64,000 bases of DNA, taken from NCBI GenBank assembly GCA_964551435.1, contig CAZKBS010000006.1, positions 38,426-102,425 on the forward strand. Reading direction: 5' to 3'. Both the position numbers and the translations under genes were made by a program. Numbering within the stretch: the first letter of the stretch is position 1; every line of letters begins with the position of its first letter. Source of the stretch: UBA2020 sp964551435 (lineage in GTDB: Bacteria > Pseudomonadota > Alphaproteobacteria > Micavibrionales > UBA2020). Below are positions 25,035 to 33,535 of this stretch, piece after piece. A model generated the notes under the pieces. That model was not told the DNA's origin, did not search any database, and saw only the letters and a list, made by a program, of their open reading frames with translations.

Positions 25035-27107
25035 TCAGGGCCTGCGCACAAAAACCGCGACGGAGCGGGGGGCGATGCGCACTTTCGCGCCATCGTTATG
25101 GTCTTGCGGGGTATCTTTAGGGGCGTCGGTGTCCAGCACGCGCTGCCAGCTGCCGCCCGCTGTTACCGCGGGCAGCGGCATATCGACCGGCGCCGCGCTG
25201 CGGTTGAAAACGGCCATCAGGCGGCGGCCTTGGTCCGTGGCGGCGGGGGTGTCGATTTTATCCTCGTCCAGCAGCATGGCGAGCGTTTGGGCGCTGCGCC
25301 ATTCATGGTTTTGCATTTCCTTGCCTGCGGCATTCAGCCATGTTACGTCCTTGCGCCCATCGTTGCCGGTGTGTCCATGCAGGAATTCGGACGCGCTGAG
25401 CGCGGGGTGCGCTGCACGCAGGGCCGCGAGCTTTTGCGTGAAATCCTGTAAATTTTTACCATCGGCATCGATGCGGTCTTTTTCCACCCATCCGGTGCGG
25501 TTGTCCTGACAATAGGCGTTGTTGTTGCCGTGCTGGCTGTTACCATGCTCGTCGCCGGCCAATATCATGGGCGTGCCCTGCGCCAGAAACAGCGTCGAGA
25601 GCATATTGCGTTTGGTCTTTTCCCGCGCGGCGCGAATGGCGGCATCCTCCGTAGGGCCTTCGTGCCCGTGATTGAAGCTGTTGTTGTTATCATTCCCATC
25701 GCGGTTATGCTCGCCATTCGCCTGATTGTGTTTGGTGTTGTAGCTGACAACGTCATGCAGCGGAAAGCCGTCATGGCAGCTGATCATGTTGATGGTATCT
25801 TGCGGCTGGCGTCCCGCCTTGTCGAATTCGGGCGCGGAAGCGGCAAGGCGCGTCGCGAGCGCCCCTGCGGCGCCGTCATCGCCACGCCAGAATTTGCGCA
25901 CATCGTCGCGGAATTTATCGTTCCATTCCTGCCAGCCCGCAGGGAACTGGCCGAGCTGATAGCCGCCCGCACCGATATCCCACGGCTCCGCTATCAGTTT
26001 TATTTTTGATAGAACGGGATCGGCGGCGATTTCCTTGAAAAAGCGCGCTTGCGCATCAAACGCATAAGGGTCGCGCCCCAGCACAGGGGCGAGATCGAAG
26101 CGGAAACCATCAATGCCATAGGTTTCCACCCAGTGGCGCAGACAGTCGATGACCATACGCCGCGCGCCCGCATCGGCAAGGTCAAGCGTGTTGCCGCAGC
26201 CGGTTTCATCGATGTATTTCGATTTATCCGCGGGCTGCAGTTTATAATAGCTGGCGTTATCCAGCCCACGCAGCGATAGCATCGGCGCATGGGCAGGCCC
26301 TTCGGCGGTGTGGTTGAAAACGACATCCAGCACAACCTCGATACCCGCGCGGTGCAGGGCATCGACCATGGCGCGGAATTCGCCGCGCGGATTTTGTTTG
26401 TCCTGCGCATAGGACGGTTCGGGTGCGAAAGGGGCGATGGTGTCATAGCCCCAATAGTTTTCGAGCCCCAGTTTTTCCAGCCGCTCGTCCGCCAGTTTGG
26501 CGGCGACGGGCAGCAGCTCGACGGTAGTAACATTCATTTTCTTGAGATAGGCAATGGTTTCCGGCGCGGCGAGGCCCGCGTAGGTGCCGCGCAGTTCGGG
26601 CGGCAGGCTTTGGTCGAGAGCCGTCATGCCCTTTGGATGCATTTCCATGATCACGGTCTTGCTTTTGGGGATGCCCGGTTTGGACGCGGCGGGTGCGGGC
26701 AGCGGCGCGGGGACGCGTGCTTTCAGCATGGAGGGCGCGCTGTCCTGCGTGGGGTCGGTCATCGCCGCGTCCCACTTGACGGTACCGACGAGTTCTTCGG
26801 CATAGGGGTCGAGCAGCAATTTTTGCGGATTGAAACGATGGCCGTTTTGCGGGTCATCGGGGCCGTGCGCGCGCAGGCCGTAAACCTGTCCGGCCTTGAG
26901 CCCCGGAATATATCCGTGATGCACATCGCCCGAGCGCGCGGGCAGGGTGAAGCGTGCTGTTTCGGTCATACCGTCGTCGCTGAACAGGCAGACCTCGATT
27001 TTCTCCGCATGCCGCGAATAGACCGCAAAGTTGACGCCGCGGCCGTCGTGCTGCGCGCCGAGTTTATGTGCGTGGCCTTCTTCGATGGGGGCGTGGTGGC
27101 CTGTCAT
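25035..27107 (-). CDS. glgX: Glycogen debranching enzyme GlgX
   Basis: 690 residues. An N-terminal CBM48 domain (about 10-110) precedes a GH13 catalytic barrel. Catalytic residues are the nucleophile Asp in DGFRFDLAPVLG (about 340), the acid Glu in LIAEPWDIG (about 372) and Asp in ISCHDGFPLHD (about 445). GlgX hydrolyses alpha-1,6 branches of phosphorylase-limited glycogen in the cytoplasm. No other glg genes are nearby. It converges with tamB, leaving 19 bases between stops. Confidence 0.93.
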   Translation of the reverse strand: MTGHHAPIEEGHAHKLGAQHDGRGVNFAVYSRHAEKIEVCLFSDDGMTETARFTLPARSGDVHHGYIPGLKAGQVYGLRAHGPDDPQNGHRFNPQKLLLDPYAEELVGTVKWDAAMTDPTQDSAPSMLKARVPAPLPAPAASKPGIPKSKTVIMEMHPKGMTALDQSLPPELRGTYAGLAAPETIAYLKKMNVTTVELLPVAAKLADERLEKLGLENYWGYDTIAPFAPEPSYAQDKQNPRGEFRAMVDALHRAGIEVVLDVVFNHTAEGPAHAPMLSLRGLDNASYYKLQPADKSKYIDETGCGNTLDLADAGARRMVIDCLRHWVETYGIDGFRFDLAPVLGRDPYAFDAQARFFKEIAADPVLSKIKLIAEPWDIGAGGYQLGQFPAGWQEWNDKFRDDVRKFWRGDDGAAGALATRLAASAPEFDKAGRQPQDTINMISCHDGFPLHDVVSYNTKHNQANGEHNRDGNDNNNSFNHGHEGPTEDAAIRAAREKTKRNMLSTLFLAQGTPMILAGDEHGNSQHGNNNAYCQDNRTGWVEKDRIDADGKNLQDFTQKLAALRAAHPALSASEFLHGHTGNDGRKDVTWLNAAGKEMQNHEWRSAQTLAMLLDEDKIDTPAATDQGRRLMAVFNRSAAPVDMPLPAVTAGGSWQRVLDTDAPKDTPQDHNDGAKVRIAPRSVAVFVRRP

Positions 27108-27277
27108 CGTTTGCGTCCCTGCGTTGCGGTGGTGTCATCGGTGGTATGATGACAAAGGCTAACACAGGGCCGCGTCCAAGACCAGACGGGACGGGTTCGG
27201 AGCAATCATGGCTTCGCACACTTATGTTGCGCCGCAAAAGACTGTAAATAGTAACAAGCAAAAAATTCAGACGGATT

Positions 27278-28378
27278 TTAAGGCGCGGCGGCTTTGGCGG
27301 TTTGTTTTTGCGCGGGCGCTGCGGGCGCGGGGGATGTGCCGTCGGGTTTTTGCGCTTCTTGCATGATACCGCTCAGAGCTTTTTGCGATGCGGCCTTGCC
27401 TGCATCCGATGTCAATTCACCGCCGACGACAAATTGCAGAAAACCCGCCAGCGTTTTGTTGCTATCGGCAAGCGCGGGGTTTTCCTTGCTCAGCAGTGTG
27501 GTCATTTTGCGGCTGTAGTTAAAATCGGTCCCTGTCGACGGGCCAAGGTCGGCATCGCTCATCAGCGTGCACATCGCCAGCAGCGCGGGACTCCGCGCCA
27601 TATCGGCGAGTTCCGCGGGGAGGGCGGCGGCATTGCCCTGCGCAGCGGCCTTCAGAAGGCTATGCGGGCTTTTGCCGCCTTGCGGCGCGCTGATATCGGT
27701 GATGCGGATCATCACGCGGACATCTTCCTGATCGCGCATATTCATGCCAGCCAGTTGCATGAAGGGTTCAATCGCGCCAATCGCCTTGTTTTCCAGACGG
27801 TATTGCTGATGGCTGTCGGGGCCGGTCAGCGCATTGGTTTTGCCGTCGTGCATCAGGTCGTGCCCCGCAGCGGCGAGCAGGCATTTCGCCAGATCATCCG
27901 CCTCCAGCATCACGGTGCCGGGTTTGCCGCTGGCGGCGAGTTCGTTATTGGTATTGCAAAGCCGCGCGATACTGGCGGTGACTTCGCGGAAATGGTGGTT
28001 GCTGTGATAGGGGTTGTCGTTGTCGACTTCAGCGGCGAGGCTCGCCATGACGGCGGCTTTCAGCTGGCGGTTGTCGGCGGGAATGTCGAAATGCTCTGCG
28101 GCGGCGCAAATAATCGCGGCCGTACTGGGCGGGTTGTCGCGCCACTTGTCGAAAAGCGCGGCCATTTTGGCACCGTTATCATCACCGCCTGCGGTCGATA
28201 CAGAAGCGAACAGCACACCCGCATCCTGTTTCAGGCGCTGCATATCGTCATCGAATTTACGCACGGTATCAATCGCGCTGTTGATCAGATCATCGCGGCG
28301 GAAAGTGTTTTTGAAAAAGCCGTCATCCTGTGCGGCGATGCTGGCGGCGGATTTTGTAATGAGATCCTTGTAATTCAT
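27278..28378 (-). CDS. Protein with class I cyclic-nucleotide phosphodiesterase (HD) motifs
   Basis: 366 residues from the ATG at 28378 (MNYKDL). PYHSNHHFREV (124-132) matches, position by position, the YHNxxHAxDV motif of class I (eukaryotic-type) phosphodiesterases. AAGHDLMHDGKTN (171-182) matches their HDxxHxGxxN metal site, and MSDADLGPS further on matches the HCADLSNP region. These give His129, His173, Asp174 and a later Asp as likely metal ligands. The first half of the chain is helical and no membrane segment is seen; the C-terminus is Ala/Pro/Lys-rich. cAMP or cGMP hydrolysis is inferred. No cyclase is adjacent. Confidence 0.75.
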   Translation of the reverse strand: MNYKDLITKSAASIAAQDDGFFKNTFRRDDLINSAIDTVRKFDDDMQRLKQDAGVLFASVSTAGGDDNGAKMAALFDKWRDNPPSTAAIICAAAEHFDIPADNRQLKAAVMASLAAEVDNDNPYHSNHHFREVTASIARLCNTNNELAASGKPGTVMLEADDLAKCLLAAAGHDLMHDGKTNALTGPDSHQQYRLENKAIGAIEPFMQLAGMNMRDQEDVRVMIRITDISAPQGGKSPHSLLKAAAQGNAAALPAELADMARSPALLAMCTLMSDADLGPSTGTDFNYSRKMTTLLSKENPALADSNKTLAGFLQFVVGGELTSDAGKAASQKALSGIMQEAQKPDGTSPAPAAPAQKQTAKAAAP

Positions 28379-28564
28379 AAGGGCCGCCCTGCGTCTAAAA
28401 TAAAAACAAATACGGTTTACGTCTGTACCAACAGTGGCATACCGGATGGCCAAAAGCAAAAACGGGTACAAAACAGCCGTTTAAAAAATGCCAGGGGCCC
28501 AATCCTGTATGCACAAGGATAGCCATATCCTAGCGAAAAAGATTTAATCTTATGTTAATCGATA

Positions 28565-28765
28565 TCAGAAGCGATTGTCGATATGGGGCAGGGTCGCCCA
28601 CCAGCGGCGCAAGAGCTGTTTCTGGGTCACCAGACGCTGGTAATGGCGGTGCAGATGGGGCTGGCGGCCCATGGCGGCGCGGATACGGGCGGCGTTATCG
28701 GGGTCGAGCTGGCCGTCGACCAGGGCTTCGATATCCTGCGCTGTAATCCTTGCTTCTCGCATCAT
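28565..28765 (-). CDS. Mini anti-sigma-like protein (66 residues)
   Basis: The sequence ITAQDIEALVDGQLDPDNAARI followed by a Pro, a Tyr-x-x-Leu and a basic-Trp end resembles the N-terminal domain of ECF anti-sigma factors (pattern ALVDGELxxxxxxxVxxHLxxxPxxxxxxxxL). The zinc-binding HxxxCxxC motif and the C-terminal membrane helix are missing. It may be a free cytoplasmic sigma-binding domain or a truncated remnant. AAGG lies seven bases before the start. The nearest ECF sigma gene is 3 kb away at 31715-32275. Confidence 0.55.
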   Translation of the reverse strand: MMREARITAQDIEALVDGQLDPDNAARIRAAMGRQPHLHRHYQRLVTQKQLLRRWWATLPHIDNRF

Positions 28766-28903
28766 GCGGCCTTGTTATTGTAATTGCTGGGTTTTTCCAA
28801 GCCTTCCCTTGTCTAACGCCATGATAACGCACAAAGTTCCGCTGAACTTTCGCCCCCGCCGCCCGTTGGCTCTATGACCGATAACCTAAAAAGGAGGTGC
28901 GAG

Positions 28904-29080
28904 ATGTTAAGAGCCGCCCTTGGATTCCTTATTCTGGCTGTGATTGCCGGTCTTCTGGGCTTTGGCGGAATTGCCGCCCTGTCGGTGGACATTGCCCGTA
29001 TTCTGGTCTTTGTATTCCTGCTGCTGTTTGCTGTGGCGATGATTATGCACGCGCTCAGGGGCAAGACACCGCCGGTATAG
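28904..29080 (+). CDS. DUF1328 (YtjA-type) small membrane protein
   Basis: 58 residues, starting at the ATG at 28904, which follows an excellent AAGGAGGT ribosome site; earlier in-frame starts lack one. Two hydrophobic helices (about 4-24 and 28-50) with MLRAALGFLILAVIAGLLGF, the hallmark N-terminus of DUF1328. Family members are abundant and stress-linked, but their role is not established. It stands alone, 123 bases before the hybrid kinase. Confidence 0.88.
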   Translation: MLRAALGFLILAVIAGLLGFGGIAALSVDIARILVFVFLLLFAVAMIMHALRGKTPPV

Positions 29081-29203
29081 CCTGCATAGAAAAAACTATG
29101 ACAAGTCCTGAAAATCGGGCGCGGGTTTTTTGTGTCAAACCCGCGCCCAAAATCGTTAAAATAGCCCGGAATCAGATAATGCTTTTTACGTGCGGACGGT
29201 AAC

Positions 29204-31591
29204 GTGACTTTTTTCAGGCAATATAGCGCGCCGATTATTTTCTCCCTGCTGCTGGCGGGAGCCTTGGCGCTGCTGTGGGCGTTTTTCTACAAGGGGACGC
29301 AATCCATCAACCGCGGGATGGAAGGCATCGAGCAAAGCCACCAGATTATCGTGCGCAATCAGGAACTGGCCGTGCTGGTCGAGCGCATGACCGCGCAGCA
29401 ACAGGCTTATGTCCTGAGCGGCGAGGAGCGTTTCAATGCCGCCTATGATTTCAACAAAGGACAGGTCAGCAACCGCATTGCCGATCTGAACGCGATGATG
29501 CGCCAGAACACCGCGCAGGTCAGCCGACTGAACGAACTGCAGCATCACTTCCTGCTGCTGACCGAACGTCTGGATGAAATGGCCCTGGTATCACGCGCGG
29601 AGCGCGCGCAGGCCGCCCGCAGTGAAACGCCCGCCAGCGACAAGAAAGCGGAACCTGCAAAAGAGGCCCCAAAGCCCGAGCCGAAAAAAGCCGCGACCGA
29701 CAAGCCCAAACAAGAAACCCAGCCTGTTTATAATTTCCCGCCACCGCCGCCGCCCCGCCCGATGCCGGCGATGGATACCATCGAGGCGCCGCGCGAAAAC
29801 CTTGCGCGTGTGAGCGGAGAAATCATCGCAGATGAACAGCTGACGCTGAAGCGCCGCAGCGAAACGCTGGAACAGCAGCGCCGTTTCTACCGCATGTCGG
29901 TGGCGGCGGGCGCGGCGGGCGTTGCGCTGGTCTTTCTGGTCGGCGTTGTTTATTTGTCGCGCCAGCCGCAGCCGCCGCAAGGGGGCGAAAACCAAGGGGA
30001 GAGCCGCGGCGCGGAGGAAATGTTCCGTCTCGCCATCGAAGGGTCCAACGACGGTATTTTCGAATGGACGCTCGACAAGGAAACCGCTTACTACTCGACG
30101 CAGTTCTGGGCGATGCTGGGGCATGAAAGAGACAGGTTCCCCCAGACCATGCAGGCCTTCCGCGATATCCTGCACCCCGAAGACCGCGAGCGGGTGCTGA
30201 GCCATCTGGAGCGCTATCTGAGCGGCGAGCTGCCCGATTATCTGATTATCTTCCGTATGCGTCACAAATCCGGCCGCTGGGTCTGGATCAACGCGCGCGG
30301 CAAGGCGCTTTATGACGACAAGGGCCGTCCGTACCGCATGGTCGGCGCGCATACCGACATCAGCCATATCAAGGCCTATGAAGAAAAACTGCAAAAGGCC
30401 AAAGAAACGGCCGAGAAAGCCAGCCGCGCCAAGACCGATTTCCTCGCGCATATGAGCCACGAAATCCGCACCCCCCTGACAGCCATCAGCGGCATTGCCG
30501 AGATTTTTGAAAAGCATCAGGGCAACCTTGACCCCAAGCAGCAGCAGCTGGTGCGCACCCTCAATTCCAGCACGCAGTCGCTGAAGGAACTGGTCAGCGA
30601 TATTCTGGACTTCTCCAAAATCGAAAGCGGAGAGCTGGAGCTGGAAGAAAGCCCTTTCAGCCTGCAAAACCTGTTCGAACAGGTCATCAGCATCGTATCG
30701 GTCAAGGCGCATGAAAAAGGCATTGGTTTCCGCTTTGACTATGACGACGTGTGCCGCCAGCGCATCCTTGGCGACCGCGCGCGGCTGCGTCAGGTGCTCA
30801 TCAACCTTGTCGGCAATGCCGTCAAGTTCACCGACAAGGGCAGCGTTGAAATCACCGCGACCCGCACGCTGAAAAATGGCGAGCCGTATCTGCGTATCGA
30901 TGTGCGCGATACCGGCATCGGCATCGATTCAAAACATTTCGATATGATTTTCGAGCGCTTCAAGCAGGCAGACTCATCGGTGTCGCGCAAATATGGCGGC
31001 ACCGGCCTTGGCCTGCCGATTTCGCAGCGCCTCGCCCGTTTGATGGGTGGCAATATTACGGTGGAGAGCGCGCTTGGCAAAGGTTCGACCTTCACGCTCA
31101 TGTTGCCGGTGCGTCAGGAAGAGGAAATCGCCGAAGCCGACAGCGACCAGAGCCTGAGCCATAGCCTGACCGAAACCATCCGTGAACAGGGCGTGAAGGC
31201 GCAAAAACGCATCCTGCTGGTCGAGGATTACGAGGGTAACGTGGTGCTGCTCAGTTATCTGCTCGACAATATCGGTTGCCCGTATGACGTGGCGCGCACG
31301 GGGCTCGAGGCGCTCAACATGTGGAAACAGCGCGCCTACGACGTGATTTTGATGGACGTGCAAATGCCGGAAATGGACGGCTTTACCGCGACCGCGCAAA
31401 TCCGCCGCATGGAGCAGGAAAAATCCTTGCCGCGCACGCCTATCATCGGCATGACTGCCCACGCGCTAGTGGGGGACAAGGAAAAATGCATCGAAGCGGG
31501 CATGGATTCCTACCTGCCCAAACCGATTGTCGAGATCGACCTCAAGGCAAAAATCGCCGAATACCTAGACGCTAAAAAACGCGTCGCCTGA
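29204..31591 (+). CDS. Hybrid sensor histidine kinase (CHASE3-like, PAS, HisKA, HATPase, REC)
   Basis: 795 residues from a GTG. One membrane helix (about 9-29), a helical CHASE3-like periplasmic region (to about 135), then about 60 residues rich in Ala, Lys, Glu and Pro ending in FPPPPPPRP. A second membrane helix (about 227-248) leads to a PAS domain with its PAC end (HKSGRWVWINARGKAL), His419 in FLAHMSHEIRTPL, the N-box LINLVGNAVKFT, and GGTGLGLPISQRL. A C-terminal receiver has Asp718 in ILMDVQMPEMDGF. The kinase needs an HPt partner; the receiver-HPt protein at 18254-18973 is one possibility. Confidence 0.92.
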   Translation: MTFFRQYSAPIIFSLLLAGALALLWAFFYKGTQSINRGMEGIEQSHQIIVRNQELAVLVERMTAQQQAYVLSGEERFNAAYDFNKGQVSNRIADLNAMMRQNTAQVSRLNELQHHFLLLTERLDEMALVSRAERAQAARSETPASDKKAEPAKEAPKPEPKKAATDKPKQETQPVYNFPPPPPPRPMPAMDTIEAPRENLARVSGEIIADEQLTLKRRSETLEQQRRFYRMSVAAGAAGVALVFLVGVVYLSRQPQPPQGGENQGESRGAEEMFRLAIEGSNDGIFEWTLDKETAYYSTQFWAMLGHERDRFPQTMQAFRDILHPEDRERVLSHLERYLSGELPDYLIIFRMRHKSGRWVWINARGKALYDDKGRPYRMVGAHTDISHIKAYEEKLQKAKETAEKASRAKTDFLAHMSHEIRTPLTAISGIAEIFEKHQGNLDPKQQQLVRTLNSSTQSLKELVSDILDFSKIESGELELEESPFSLQNLFEQVISIVSVKAHEKGIGFRFDYDDVCRQRILGDRARLRQVLINLVGNAVKFTDKGSVEITATRTLKNGEPYLRIDVRDTGIGIDSKHFDMIFERFKQADSSVSRKYGGTGLGLPISQRLARLMGGNITVESALGKGSTFTLMLPVRQEEEIAEADSDQSLSHSLTETIREQGVKAQKRILLVEDYEGNVVLLSYLLDNIGCPYDVARTGLEALNMWKQRAYDVILMDVQMPEMDGFTATAQIRRMEQEKSLPRTPIIGMTAHALVGDKEKCIEAGMDSYLPKPIVEIDLKAKIAEYLDAKKRVA

Positions 31592-31622
31592 TTTTATTCT
31601 CCATCACCAGGCCCCGCATAAA

Positions 31623-31654
31623 GCAGCACCCGGCAGGGGGATGCCGGGCGCTGC
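31623..31654. terminator. Strong hairpin between convergent genes
   Basis: GCAGC-a-CCCGGCA and TGCCGGG-c-GCTGC pair across a six-base loop, between the stop codons of the hybrid kinase and the sigma factor. No T-run follows, so termination is suggested by position and stability rather than by full form. Confidence 0.4.
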
Positions 31655-31714
31655 GCTGAGGGATGGTATGTGGAGAGTGGGTGGTTCAGTCAAAAGTTCA
31701 GGTGATGAAAACCC

Positions 31715-32275
31715 TTAGGCTGCATTCATGATGGCGGCGCGGGTGTGCTGGATACGGCCCAGCGCAGATTGCGGCGGCATCGTGCCCTCGTCGGCGAAGG
31801 GATGGTCCATCAGCTGCTGAAGCGCGGAGCGGGCGCGCGACAGGCGGGAGCGGACGGTGCCTACAGGGATTTGCAGGAACTCGGACACTTCCTCATAACG
31901 CATGCCTTTGATGCACACGAGGATCAGCATTTCGCGATGTTCCTTGCTCAGGCGTTGCATGGCCTGGCGGACAAGGCCCAGATCGACCGTCATTTCCTGC
32001 GGCGCTTCCATGGAAGACGCCATGATATGCGGTTCGGGGTCGTACTGGCTTTCGAATTTCTTTTTACGGCGATAGCCGGTGACGAAAAGGTTGAACATGA
32101 TTTTCGACGCCCAGCTGAACAAGTTTGTGTTCTCTTCGAAAAGATCCTGTTTTTCAATCGCGCGCAGCAGCGTGGATTGGACAAGGTCCTCTGCCTCGTG
32201 CACGTTGCGCGTCAACCGCAGAGCGAACTTGCGCAGGTTGGGCATTTCGTGTACCAGTGCTTCGTGTTTGAACAT
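31715..32275 (-). CDS. ECF sigma factor, EcfG-like
   Basis: 186 residues from the ATG at 32275; the frame stays open upstream but homology starts here. Region 2 is visible as LRKFALRLTRNVHEAEDLVQSTLLRAI with the following FSWASKIMFNLF. Region 4 is MQRLSKEHREMLILVCIKGMRYEEVSEFLQIPVGTVRSRLSRAR (given as a span at about 106-149). The pattern is closest to EcfG, the general-stress sigma of alphaproteobacteria. The usual partners PhyR and NepR are not in the window, so another ECF group remains possible. Divergent from the OmpR-type regulator. Confidence 0.85.
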   Translation of the reverse strand: MFKHEALVHEMPNLRKFALRLTRNVHEAEDLVQSTLLRAIEKQDLFEENTNLFSWASKIMFNLFVTGYRRKKKFESQYDPEPHIMASSMEAPQEMTVDLGLVRQAMQRLSKEHREMLILVCIKGMRYEEVSEFLQIPVGTVRSRLSRARSALQQLMDHPFADEGTMPPQSALGRIQHTRAAIMNAA

Positions 32276-32446
32276 GTAAAAGCTCCTTTGATGTTGCCTT
32301 ACATCTTCAAGCCTATGCCCCGTCTGTAGCGGCTGTTTGGCAGCTGTGTAACGGATGTGAAATTTTTTGTTTCGTTTTTGTAACAAAAGGCGTAATCTGG
32401 AAAATACCCTATATTTCAGGGGTTTGTATTTACGTAAGAGGCGGCC
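32276..32446. promoter_or_regulatory. Divergent promoter region, sigma factor / OmpR-type regulator
   Basis: 171 bases between two divergent starts, AT-rich in the right half (TTTTTTGTTTCGTTTTTGTAAC). GGAAAA...CCTATA lies toward the regulator gene. I could not find a full EcfG-type GGAAC...CGTT pair or a clear sigma-70 pair. Confidence 0.4.
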
Positions 32447-33190
32447 GTGCTGCATAAAGGTACCGTTCTGACCGTCGATGATGACGCCGATTTGCAGGTG
32501 GTCATGCGCCATTATCTGGAAGCCGAGGGCTACCAGATTCTTTCCGCGCAGAGTGGGGCGGAGATGCTCTCTAAACTTGAAACGGCCTCTCCGGATATTA
32601 TCCTTCTCGACCTGATTTTGCCCGACAACGACGGGCTGACGCTGCTGACGCAGATCCGCAGCAAAAGCAGCGCCGCCGTTATCGTGGTCAGCGGCAAGGA
32701 CGAAACCGCCGACCGCATCGTCGGCCTCGAAATGGGCGCTGACGATTACCTGACCAAGCCGTTTGAAATGCGCGAACTGTCCGCGCGTATCAAAGCGGTA
32801 CTGCGCCGTACCGCGGCTACCGAAGCGCCGGCGAACGATAAAACCGCCGCCAATGGCCTTGCCAAGGCGCCGCGTATTCTTTTTGGCGGCTGGGTTCTGG
32901 ACCGCCGTCAATATCAACTGTTCGATGCAGACGGCAAAGCGGCGGATTTGACCAGCGGCGAATTCCGCTTGCTCGAAGCTTTGGTCAGCGCGCCCAACCG
33001 CGTTCTCAGCCGTGAGCAGCTGTTTGAGCTGACGCGCGGCGGTGATTTCGATACATATGACCGCGCGATCGATATCCAGATCGCGCGTATCCGCAAAAAG
33101 CTGCAGGATGATCCTAAAAATCCCGAACTGATTAAAACCGTTCGTGGTGTGGGTTATATGTTCACGGGCGATGCCAAAGCATCGGATTGA
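32447..33190 (+). CDS. OmpR/PhoB-family response regulator
   Basis: 247 residues from a GTG. The receiver domain has the acidic pocket VDDDAD and phospho-acceptor Asp55 in LLDLILPDNDG, with the conserved Lys in DYLTKPFE. A linker of about 25 residues leads to a winged-helix DNA-binding domain (about 145-240), with LTSGEFRLLEALVSAPNRVLSR (as a span) and the recognition region AIDIQIARIRKKL. GVGYMF closes the domain. No histidine kinase is adjacent on this strand; the hybrid kinase upstream ends in its own receiver. Confidence 0.93.
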   Translation: MLHKGTVLTVDDDADLQVVMRHYLEAEGYQILSAQSGAEMLSKLETASPDIILLDLILPDNDGLTLLTQIRSKSSAAVIVVSGKDETADRIVGLEMGADDYLTKPFEMRELSARIKAVLRRTAATEAPANDKTAANGLAKAPRILFGGWVLDRRQYQLFDADGKAADLTSGEFRLLEALVSAPNRVLSREQLFELTRGGDFDTYDRAIDIQIARIRKKLQDDPKNPELIKTVRGVGYMFTGDAKASD

Positions 33191-33535
33191 TTTTTTTCTC
33201 ATATATATAAATAAGAGGAAGGCGCCACGACGAAACTCAAGGCGCCTTCCCGGAAACATGCGCGCGTGTCAGAGTTCGCCCGCACGTCTCCTGACCGAAT
33301 AAGGGCTGCATACAACATCTTCATGTGCAGCTGCGCTTGACCTACGCCTGCTTTTTTATCGGGTTCCGTCTTTTTTATTTATAGGTAGGTAAAGACTTGT
33401 TCAAAAATACTTTTAAATAAGTGGTTATTTTTTAGTGATAAAATAGATGTGGTATTTGTAGAGGCACTTTTCAAGGCCTTGTGCGTTGGTCTTGCCGAAG
33501 GGGATATTCAAACCACGACGAAAAGGAGCAATCAC
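33191..33535. other. Intergenic stretch with a perfect hairpin
   Basis: 345 bases without a gene. GGAAGGCGCC (33217-33226) and GGCGCCTTCC (33241-33250) form a perfect ten-base stem around 14 bases, directly after the regulator gene; no T-run follows. The right half (33350-33450) is very AT-rich and probably contains the promoter of the EF-hand gene, but no clear -35/-10 pair stands out. Confidence 0.5.

Noticed and set aside
33217..33250. Intrinsic terminator after the OmpR-type regulator
   Set aside because: The stem is perfect, but no T-run follows on either strand, so I list it only as a hairpin.
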